Positions 39,801 through 48,630 of a stretch of 64,000 bases of DNA are shown here, in pieces (the first letter of the stretch is position 1; each line of letters opens with the position of its first letter). The notes below the pieces were generated by a model that worked only from the letters and a program-made list of their open reading frames with translations, made no database searches and was not told the DNA's origin. The position numbers and the translations under genes were made by a program. The stretch lies in assembly GCA_963969345.1 (NCBI GenBank), contig OZ017766.1:10726001-10790000 (forward strand), given 5' to 3'. This stretch comes from Turbatrix aceti. Lineage: Eukaryota > Nematoda > Chromadorea > Rhabditida > Panagrolaimidae.

Positions 39801-42800
39801 ATTGTTGGATTTATCTAACGAACGAACGAACGAACTAACTAACCATAGGGGAGATAGTCAGGACAGGACAGGACAGGACAGCATTAAACCGAACTAAACC
39901 TTTTGCGGGGATTGTCACGATTAAGCTCGCGCGCGAGTCCACCGAACGACCACCGACCTCTGTTTCTCCTCTTTTTTTCATCCCATCCCCCATCCAATCG
40001 GTCTTGTCTGTCGATTGATATTTCACTACTAGATACTTTTTTTTTTGACAACAACGCTCAAATAATATAATTTTTTTTGTATGTGTGTCATAAAAAAATA
40101 AAGGGGGTCCTACCAAAACAAAGGGGAGCTGATGGCGGTTGGCGGGAGAAAGAAAAGTCAAGTGGGTGCTTGCTACAAGCTCTTGTTGTCACTTGGATCT
40201 TGTCACGTTGCGCTCCATCGACTTCTTCATTGAATTGGATTTTTTTGGGGTCTATTGATTAATTTGTTGAAATTAATTAATTAATTAAATTATTAGTTAA
40301 TTAATTAATTAGCTAATGCGTTGTTCGCGATTTTTTGTTGGGTCATCTACAGACCACCGTAAACGAATGAATTCCCAGGCTGTTGGGGCAAAGATGTATT
40401 CCACTTCTGTCTTTGCTCCGCAGAATCAGAATCAGAATCAGAATCCAAAAACCCGACGATACTTCATTCGACCACCAAATTTCTCTCCGGGACCAATGAG
40501 TGGCAACGTGGGTGGTCCACCGATCTATCAGCAGTACCAATTTCACTGCCTACCACCTCGACCACCCACATCGGTGATATATCACCAACAACAACAACGA
40601 TACCCCCCACCACCCCACGTCCCGGTTTTCATCTACGACGCTCTGCCAGGCAATCCACCCCGACAACTCCCACCCATAAAAATTCGTCCCCCACCCTCTA
40701 AAAAAATTATTCAACACCCACAACCACCAAACGCATTTTTTTCAGTACCCTACCGAGGTACTCCAAAGTACAACACGCGTCGACGCCTGACCAATCCAAT
40801 CATTCGTCGAAGGTCATTGAGTCAGTCTAGTATCTGTTCGGCGACGTCTGAGAGATACCAGGTCCCACAGACCGCGATGAGGCAGCACAACAATGGATCG
40901 GTGATGGCTTCGCCTTCGCCGTCGTCAGCGACCATGTGTCCACCCGGCAGCAATCACAATGCTCCGTCTGAGTATGGCACGCTCAGGAGGTACGCTCCGG
41001 AGGCTGTCAACAATACCCCGCTTCCGGGATTTGAACCGAATACGCCGAGGATTTTGGTCATTCCTCGAGGGCCTAAAGGCTTTGGATTTATTTTGAGAGG
41101 CGCGAAACGTGAGTTTTTTTTATTGACCATGAAAATGTTTTTCCACGAAAAAATATAAATTTTTTGAAAAGCTGAATTTAAAAAAAAATTTTGAACAACA
41201 AAAAATTTGTTCAACACACGAAAAAAATTACAATTTTATTGTAAAAATTTTTTTATAAAGAAGCGAATTCGTTTCTAAATTTTAACGTAAATTTTTAGAT
41301 CAAATTTAGGTAATTTTTTATGAATAACTTTGTTTGCATTTTGAAAACATTTTTAGCGTAAAAAAATGTGTGGCCTTAAAAAACTTTTTTCTCCGCTAAA
41401 AAACAGTTTCATGCGTTGCAAAATTTTTTTACCAAAACTAAATAATTTTCAAGCCTTTATATTTTTTTCGAGTTCAAAAAACGCTTCTGCGCGTCGTAAA
41501 TTTGTTTGTCACCAAAAAATTTTATTTCATAAAAAAAAGTTTTTTCATTTAACCATAATTTTGTTTCACTTCGTAACAAATGTTTACACCCCCAAAACTG
41601 ATTTTTTCCATTTTCAGACGTTGACTCCGAGGTAGACTTCGAGCCATCCATGCAGTGCCCAGCCCTGCAGTTCTTCGAAGGCGTCGATATGTCCGGCATG
41701 GCGATGAGAGCAGGCCTCCGTCCGGGAGACTTTCTCCTCGAGATCAACGGTGTCGACGTTCGATGCGCGACCCACGAAGAAGTCGTCCACCTCATTCACC
41801 TCTCCGAAGACACGATCACGCTCAAAGTCATTACCGTAGACCTTTCGATGCCGGCGCCCCCTCCGACCGGGCACTACGCTGCTGCCGGACACGGTGGAAC
41901 AACCGCGAGTCGACGTAACCAGTCTGTACCCCGGAATGGCGGGTTCCCACCGATGCCACCGCTCCGACACCCCAGCACCAGTCTGAGCTACGCTCGGGGT
42001 ACCCCGATGACCCACGCTATGGGCGCCTATTCGAGTGGGTTTTTTTTGGTGATTACTGGAATTTGGAATTTTTTTCCTTTTTGCTAACGTTTTTTTTAAC
42101 TTTTTCACCAGAGATGGCTAATTTTTTAAATTTTTCTTTTGTTTGTCCTTCTAATCGGGTACTTTGGCATAAAAATTTGCGCAGTTTTTCGTGGAAATTT
42201 TTTTAAAAATATGAAAATATAGCGTTCGCCCTTAAAAATGCCAAAATGAAAAGTGACATTTTTTCATCGGAAATTTTTTAGTTGAGAACCTTTTATTCTT
42301 ATAATGTTGAAAGAATTTCCATAAAAAATGGATTCGAATGATTTGCTAACCTTCTCTAAAAGTGCCGTAATTTTTGAGATAGAACCTGTGAAAAATCGGA
42401 AAAATTCAAAATTTCTTTTTGGCTCCATTTTATTACTTTTATTCTGCGAATAACATTTTTTGCCCCTATTTTGTTACGTTCGTTGCGCTGAATAACATCC
42501 AAAACTTACAATTTTGTTACTTCACTTTTTGCGAGTAACATTTTTGGGCGTTATTTTGTTACTTTCGGTGCGCCGAGTAACACTCGAAAATCACTATTAT
42601 GTTACTTCACTTTTTTGGAGTAATACTTTTGATCGCTATTTTATTACTTCTGTTTTTGAGAGTAACATTTTTGGACATTATTTTGTTACTTCGGATTTTG
42701 CGAGTAACAACTTTTGTAACTGTTTTGTTACGTTTGGTGCGCTGCATAACATTTGACAATTGCTATCGTATTACTCCCGTTTTTTTGAGCAACGATATTT

Positions 42801-45800
42801 ATTCTTCTTTCAAAGGACAAACAAATGATCAAAATTTGCCACCATCTTATTTTTTAACTTTTTTTTCCTTCTTCTTTTTTTCACCTTTCTTACAACTTTT
42901 GCAGTGGATTCTGACACTTCTTGCTATCTTGAGCCAACTGTTAATAACCACAACCGTACCTCTCCTACTACTTCTACACCCGGTAACCGTCACTCTGCAC
43001 CATTTCCGTCATCGTCGTCGTCGTCTGCTTCGTTGTTTTCGGTGAAGGGAGGCGGCGTGCTTTGCGTCGATGGTGGGCATGATGAGCCCCTTGTAAATAT
43101 ACCCCTACCTTTTTCCAACTCACAATCTTCACTTAACAGCAACAATGGTGTTGGTAGTAATAGTGGTGGTGATGCGCGTTGTGCTTCAGTGAAATCGAGA
43201 CCATCGGCTGCGAGGCGTATATCCGCGGCTGAACTTGAACATCTCATGGTCAGGCAGGGAACTTCTTGCTCGACTTCACAGTTTCAACCTATTCCGTACG
43301 AACAGGTAAGTGTGGGGTGAAAAAAGTGTTTCATGCAAAAAAAAATATTTCCTGGTAAAAAAAAAATTTTTTTAATTTGGTTTTTATTTATTTTATGCAA
43401 AAATGTTATAAATTTAAGTGCAAAAAACGTTTGTTCATACAAAAAAGTTTTTCATTATTTTTTGTGAACAAATGTTTTTTTACGAATTTTTGTGCGTAAA
43501 AATAATTTTTTTTACATTTTTTTAAAATTATGAAAACAACCTTTTAGATGATGCAAAATTTTTTAAAGTTCTCATTTTGCACGTAAATTTTTTTTCGGTT
43601 GAAAGAATTTTTTTTAAGAAAACCTTGAAAATTATTTTTTTTTACTTTTTTCTTGCATTTTTTGATGGTCATAATTTTTTTTTCAAAACACCACTTTTTT
43701 TTGCACCTTTTATCTGACTTTCAAATTTATCCCATTTTTTCCACTTTAACCCCCACAATTTTCAGGATGCAGCTGTAAGCGGTCCAAAAAAGTACACTTC
43801 GGTAGCCGATATGAAGCGTCGAAAGCAACGTGGTATGCCGTCGCCGGCCATGCAGTCTTCCGGAGGGCCTACGAACATCGGAGTGCCCTATAACATAAAT
43901 GGCAGTCGTCTGTCTGATTCATCCGGCGGCCATCTGGAAGGCAATTATTTTCCCTCACCCAATCAGATGAAATCCTTCAACAGTAGTCCTGACCTGGCGG
44001 GAGCAAATTCGGTCAATGGATCCATCTACGGTCATGGACGTAAAATATCTATCGATTCTAATTCAAATTTTGCTGATTACTCAAAACCCCTGGGTTCATC
44101 TTTTCGACCCGTGTTGAGGCCCAAGACTCCGCCCCCACCCCCACCTGGGGTCATGGCTGAGCTCTACCGCGAGCAGGATGAGAATGAGATGATTTATGGG
44201 AGTGTAAAGGTTGGGAGTGAACCTGCTCCGCCTCCGCCTCCGCCCCCACCTCCGCCCCCAACTTCGGCTCCGGCAGGAGTGGCTGCTCCTCCACCACCCC
44301 CACCCCCACCACCTCCGGCGAATTTTATGACTTACAAGGCTCCGGCGGTGGCACCTGCCTCTTCGACGTCTTCAACGGGACCTTCAACGGGACCTTCGAA
44401 GGTCGCTGAAAATAATCCCAATGGTGCAGATTGTCGAGGGATTTCTGCAGCTGCACTGTCGGCTGTTAAGCTGAAGCCTGTTCAATCCAAAAACACGATC
44501 AACAACAACAACATCGAGCCTGCTCCTCCAAAACCTGCCAAATCCAAGACCCAGGTGGATTTTCACGCGGATTTAAAAAACGCCTTGGCGGCTCGTCGAT
44601 CAAAGGTATCGACCGTAACCGATGACGACGATACTACGTCAGCCGCTGTGACAACCAACAAATCGGACACCACAACGCCTACCGTAACCACAACCATAAC
44701 CCCTATACGGTATACCGGACTTTCGCTTCGGGAATCTGTACGCGAGACTGTGCAGCAGGCAGCAACGGCACCCGGGACGAGGGGAAACAAGCTGTCGGCC
44801 AACAAGTTATCCCAACACTCTCCACCGGGGGCCTACAAGAAAGACAGCGGATATACGTCGTCGAGGACTTCGCTTGAGCCAAGCGAGTGCGGCGATGAGC
44901 CGACAACCGCGATGGCATCGGCGATTGCAACCCCATCTTCGGGGGGATCGACGACAACGATTCAAATTCCCGATCAGCCGCCAGCTGAGACGACAAATCA
45001 TCGAGTTACGCTGATTAGTCAACAACTTGAGGATTCGTATGAAACGATGCAGGCTAAGGTGAGTTGGTGGGATGGGGTGGGGGTAGGGGGATGAAGGAGG
45101 GTGGAGGTTTGGTATGGTGGGGGCGGGGGAAGGAGTAAGAGCTTCACGGGAGATTTTCGAAAAAAAAACAAGTTTTTGTTTAAAAAACCAAAAAAAAATT
45201 GAAAAAAATACAAAATTTTTTTTTAAAACGAAAAAACCTAATTTAAATTAAAAAACATTTTGAAAAATATTTATTCATGCATTTTTTTTAATTAAACAAA
45301 AAAAAATGTTGAAAAAATTTTAAATGGAATTACATACGAATTTAGATTTTTATATGGAGCAAAAAAATACTTAAATTTCAATTTTAAAATTTTTCAAAAC
45401 GGCTACATCCAAATTTTTGAAAAAGTTTTTTTGGTAACATCATTTTTTTCCGTGAAGCACCCTCTTTCTCCCCCCAAATTTTTTATTTTCTGGTAATTGG
45501 TAGCTAATCAAGGTGGGGGAAAACGGTGATAAAAAAATTATTTTTTTTTTGCTTTTTTTGTTTTTACTGTTATTGCACGACAAACAATTTGCTTTTTGTT
45601 TTTTTTTACTCAAGCACTGCTTGGATACTGTTGCATTTTTTTGTGCTAACAACTGTTGCATGCATGTGCCTTGGCAAACAATTTTTTTTTATGAATGCAC
45701 TTTTCACAACAAAAAAAAACAATTGCTTGATTCACTTTTTTTTCAACAAAACAGATGTTATCGACGTCTTCTGTACCCGGTGTGACAAGGGTTACGGTAC

Positions 45801-46639
45801 CCGATGCAGCAGAGCCCGGAGGCATGGTTATCTACTCGCATGATGGATCTACGACAAAGACCATGGGAACCAAGACGATCCAGAAAAAGCGTCCACTCTA
45901 CCTCGAACCTGTCAGTCAGACGCCTCCTATCGATTATGAGGATCCTGACAGCGGGACAGGTGATAGCGATCACGAAGCTCACTCATCAACGACGTCAAAT
46001 GGTGATTCGTCGATCACGACGACGACAACATCGTATTCTAATTCAAAAACAATTTGTAAGCGTTTTTTTTTTCTGGATTTTTTTGTTCTGTTAACTTTTT
46101 TATGCCTGCAAGCTGCTATCTTTTTTTGTGTGTGTTTTTTCAATGCTACTACCGAAAAAAGTTTTTGGGGGCAAAATTTTGTAATCGATCGAAAAAATCG
46201 TGGAAATACCATATTTCAATTTTTCGTTGTATAAGTATCATATTGCATTTTTTGTGGTAGGAATACCATATTAGGATACTTTCGTGGTAGGAGTATCACA
46301 AGTGCACTTTTCGTGGTAGGAGCACCACAAGTTCACTTCTCGTGTCAGGAGTACTATACTTCATTTTTTTCGTGTCAAGAGTACAAATTATCAATTTTTT
46401 TTCAAATTTTAGCTGCAACCGGAGCGTTTCAAAAGAAAGCCCTAAAACACTGGACAGTCGGTGACGTAGCCGAATGGCTAGCCTTCCTTGATCTACACGA
46501 ATACCGTACATCCTTCCACGAACGCAAGATTTCCGGTACCAATCTACTGCAATTTGATCGAACCAAGTTTACCCAGCTTGGTGTTACCCGAATTGCTCAT
46601 CGTCAAGCCATGGAACAGTCTATCAGAGCTTTTCTGTAA
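27837..46639 (+). CDS. SHANK/ProSAP postsynaptic scaffold orthologue, complete
   Basis: Twelve coding exons: 27837-28133, 30630-30701, 33157-33282, 33724-34224, 35836-35951, 36668-36813, 40353-41108, 41618-42034, 42905-43305, 43766-45058, 45755-46055, 46413-46639. All introns are GT-AG, the phases agree, and the product has about 1550 residues. Order: Gly-rich start; SPN/F0 fold about 85-175 (RAGKFLLEDRPIRDYP, PYLELKYKKRVY); six ankyrin repeats about 180-415; PDZ about 652-747 with carboxylate loop GFGF and GMAMRAGLRPGDFLLEINGV; proline-rich exon; C-terminal SAM about 1488-1550. Shank proteins crosslink receptor complexes and actin at synapses. No SH3 lies between ankyrin and PDZ, as in C. 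elegans SHN-1. The start is the first ATG after an in-frame TAA at 27780, but untranslated or alternative first exons may exist. The least certain points are the exon 6-7 join across 3.5 kb and the exon 8 donor (GTGGGT). Confidence 0.93.
28265..28640 (+). repeat. 'ACACGAAA' dispersed repeat, cluster 6, in Shank intron 1
   Basis: Three degenerate units, including TCAACACGAAATTTTGAAAA then GTGCGCACGCGCTTGTTTTC, and AAGAAATTCTGAAAAACTGC then TTTTTGTTCGTGCC. Further single copies are at about 29388-29440 and 30765-30830 in the same intron and the next. Confidence 0.6.
30630..33282 (+). other. Shank exons 2-3: most of the SPN/F0 domain
   Basis: Exon 2 (30630-30701, 24 codons) and exon 3 (33157-33282, 42 codons) complete the N-terminal fold begun at the end of exon 1 (VPELQIQ). 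Exon 2 ends in ALPQ and exon 3 starts with ALPQ. This is not a duplication artefact, because the joined ALPQALPQSFNFGFF has the same length as the ALNHSLQDALNYGLF segment I recall from vertebrate Shanks. In mammals this fold binds Rap/Ras GTPases and contacts the ankyrin block. Confidence 0.85.
33032..33041. repeat. GTTCGCGAAC palindrome (copy 3)
   Basis: Lies in Shank intron 2 in the context GTGTTCGCGAACGAACACGA, so the palindrome here is longer but the leader differs from the other copies. Confidence 0.5.
33724..36813 (+). other. Shank exons 4-6: ankyrin-repeat block
   Basis: Exon 4 (33724-34224) starts with LKYKKRVYKMLKLDEKAL and holds the first repeats (GQGETPLTLAS, SEGQTGMHKAA, PIGLTPLYYS). 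Exon 5 (35836-35951) gives HVEHLLYYGADINAQNVNG and NTPLHVCAVNN, and exon 6 (36668-36813) ARVLLFRGADPTMMNKQGQ and TPLHVAHIVAH. Six repeats in all. This block binds cytoskeletal and signalling partners in mammalian Shanks. Confidence 0.92.
36070..36608 (+). repeat. GTTACT/AGTAAC array I, in Shank intron 5
   Basis: About a dozen degenerate units of about 38-45 bp, each with GTTACTC or GTTACTTC, a short A-rich loop, and GAAGTAAC, so each can form a small hairpin. Some units add CGGCGCACCGAAAGTAACAA. The array fills most of the 716-nt intron between the fifth and sixth ankyrin exons. Confidence 0.9.
37893..38104 (-). other. Coding-like patch antisense in Shank intron 6
   Basis: On the minus strand a frame ending in TAA at 37893-37895 reads WLPRGSGEPLNNFFIPGGYK, then KKDIDTFENGLGEI, then DPIDEWIFNSDIV. 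One TGA upstream in the same frame separates it from ARKLSLLRGFT. An overlapping frame has ATG to TAG (68 codons, 37898-38104). Composition is acidic and aromatic and unlike the surrounding A/T-rich noise. It could be the last exon of a nested gene, a decayed gene copy, or chance. I recognise no family. Confidence 0.3.
41048..41845 (+). other. Shank PDZ domain (exons 7-8)
   Basis: The domain is split by a 509-nt intron (41109-41617) directly after the first strand and carboxylate-binding loop (RILVIPRGPKGFGFILRGAK). The second part gives ALQFFEGVDMSGMAMRAG, LRPGDFLLEINGVDV and THEEVVHLIH. The helix-2 start residue after CA is Thr-His-Glu-Glu, with His expected at or near the class I position. 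Class I ligands (S/T-x-hydrophobic C-termini, as in GKAP/SAPAP) are likely from family knowledge. Confidence 0.9.
42426..42890 (-). repeat. GTTACT/AGTAAC array II, in Shank intron 8, inverted relative to array I
   Basis: The reverse complement of the end of array I is nearly identical to its start: both carry ACGTTCGTTGCGCTGAATAA and then ATCCAAAA..ATTTTGTTACTTCAC. The non-repetitive right edge (AGGACAAACAAATGATCAAA, then GCCACCATCT) is shared, inverted, with array III. It nearly fills the 870-nt intron and ends about 15 bp before exon 9. Confidence 0.9.
43766..45058 (+). other. Shank exon 10: proline-rich and motif-bearing region
   Basis: A single 431-codon exon. It holds YTSVADMKRRKQRG at the start, three polyproline runs (PKTPPPPPPG near 44128, an 11-12 Pro run near 44230, a 10-Pro run near 44290), a PPANF motif at 44312-44326, and a FHADLKNALAARRSKV segment at about 44561-44614. 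Polyproline runs suggest profilin, Ena/VASP or SH3 partners. The segment is GC-rich compared with its introns. Confidence 0.85.
46225..46385 (-). repeat. 'ACACGAAA' dispersed repeat, inverted cluster in Shank intron 11
   Basis: Read on the minus strand it gives CTTGACACGAAAA, CCTGACACGAGAAG, CTCCTACCACGAAAA and related modules at about 25-30 bp spacing. It lies immediately before the exon for the SAM domain and is in opposite orientation to clusters 1-6. Confidence 0.7.
46448..46636 (+). other. Shank C-terminal SAM domain (exon 12)
   Basis: HWTVGDVAEWLAFLDLHEYR, then FHERKISGTNLLQF and FTQLGVTRIAHRQAMEQSIR, ending AFL and stop. Shank SAM domains assemble into helical sheets that organise the postsynaptic density. 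The protein ends directly after the domain, as in other Shanks. Confidence 0.93.
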
Positions 46640-47214
46640 TTTTTCTAATTCTTCATACTATTTTTCCAAAAAAATTGCTCCTGGCGCAATCAATCAATCA
46701 ATCTTCCGCGTAACCGGTTTATTTTTATCATAGCTTTCATTAAAAAAAAATATTTTTATTTTTTTCTTATAAACGTTCACTTAATCAACGAATTTTATTA
46801 TACTTTTTTAATCATTTACATACGTTCATATTTTTGTAAGATACGCAATTTTAACCCGCAGCATTTTTTCCCTCCTCGAAGCTTGTAAATCGATTTGATC
46901 CTTCCACCTTGCTTCATTATCCTTTTCCCCAAGCTTGCTTTTGTTTTATTTTCTAGTATACCGTATACCATACTTTGACTACGATCGTTTTTTTATTCAA
47001 CTACCAATTTTATTTCCTTCCCGTTTCTTCCCGTTTGTTCGTTGTTCACTTTTTTTGTACTCATAATTTTTGTAGCATTTTATATCATACTTACTATTAC
47101 AGATGAAAAAAAGATATTCATAAAGATGCTCGATTTTCTTGAAAGGCTGGAATGGGATAAATAGTTGGAAAAATAAGGATGGATGAAAAACAAGGTCAAA
47201 GACGCTTTAAAAAA

Positions 47215-47690
47215 TATTTTTGAAATGAATCGAGAAGCGAAACAAATTTTGAAAAAAAGAAAAAAAGTTAAAAATTGAGATGGTGGCCAAATTTCATCAT
47301 TTGTTTGTCCTTTGAAAGAAGAAAAAATATCGTTACTCAAAAAAACAGGAGTAATACAATAGCAATTGTAAAATGTTATGCAGCGCACCGAACGTAACAA
47401 AACAGTGACAAAAGTTGTTACTCATAAAATCCGAAGTAACAAAATAACGTCCAAAAATGTTATTACCAAAAACAGAAGTAATAAAACAGCGACGAAAAGT
47501 ATTACTCCAAAAAAGTGAAGTAACATGAGTGATTTTTGGATGTTACTCGGCGCACTGAAAGTAACAAAATAGGCGAAAAAGTTGTTATTCGCAAAAAGTG
47601 ACGTAACAAGATAAACAACAAAAAATGTTACTCCAAAAAACAAAAGTAATAACATCGAAACTTTTGAATGTTATTTTTTTTGTTATCTTT
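47215..47690 (+). repeat. GTTACT/AGTAAC array III, 3' of Shank
   Basis: Same orientation as array I. It starts with the inverted form of the edge of array II (GGTGGCCAAATTTCATCATT, then TTGTCCTTTGAAAG) and proceeds through CAGGAGTAATACAATAGCAA, GCAGCGCACCGAACGTAACA and later units that grow more degenerate. It begins about 580 bp after the Shank stop codon. Confidence 0.88.
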
Positions 47691-48445
47691 GAATGTTTTT
47701 TTTAAATGTTTTTTTAAATTTTTCATAAAACCAAAGTTACATTAATTTTTGAACGTTATGTAGCCTTTATGACGTAAGAGACCGAAACCTAGCCCGTTTT
47801 GTTTACGTTTTCGTTGCCGATTCTTTTTTCATAAACCCCCTTTCCAATGAAAGATTTCTGGCACAATAAATACCCTGCATGCGGTCGTCTCTAATATTAT
47901 ATGATTTGTCGGGGTTCCTTTGAAGGTGAAACAACAGTGAGTGGCTTGAGAGACAAAGACAAAGACACCCCCAACGACTACGAGTCACACGCCCGACACG
48001 TACAACTAACCGCCGGGGCACCCTGACTCACCCTACTCCATCGTATCGGCAAAAACAGAAAAAAAAGAAGTAATGAATGCGCAAGAAACCACGTCGATTG
48101 ACCATAATATCACTCATTCGGCACTCTTTGCCTGTTTTCTTTTTTTTTTATTAATTCGGAAGGGGTTCGTTCCTCCTTGAGCGGAAGGGGCCTTTGATCT
48201 ACGCCGACCAACTGAGGAAATGGGAGATCTTTACGTGGTTGGGTTACCGGTCTCATTTGTCGTCAATGAGGACAGTAAGGAAATTTCAATCAAAGACATT
48301 TTTCCGAAAAAGGTTGCGTGTGTCACATTTGCGTTTATGGGGGACAGGCGAAGGAACAGAGGTGTGTGGCGTGAGTTTGATTGATTACGCAATCACATTT
48401 TTGTAATGTGTGCCACAAGTTGAAGTGGAATTTTATTTTCAAAAA

Positions 48446-48630
48446 GAAACTTTTTTATAATTTTTTTTCAAAAATAATTTTCAAAAATAATCTTTTTTAT
48501 ATTTATTTTCAAAAATAATTTTCAAAAAAAAATTTTTTTATAATTTACATATTTTAAAAACAATTTTTAAAAACAAACTTTTTTATAATTTTTTTTCAAA
48601 AATAATTTTCAAAAATATTTTTTTGTAAAA
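48446..48630. repeat. A/T-rich tandem repeat (TTTTCAAAAATAA units)
   Basis: Two copies of ACTTTTTTATAATTTTTTTT followed by CAAAAATAATTTTCAAAAAT, at about 48449 and 48575, with related units between. Low complexity. Confidence 0.6.

Noticed and set aside
41614..42108. 164-codon antisense frame over the PDZ exon
   Set aside because: It is a shadow of the GC-rich Shank exon 8.
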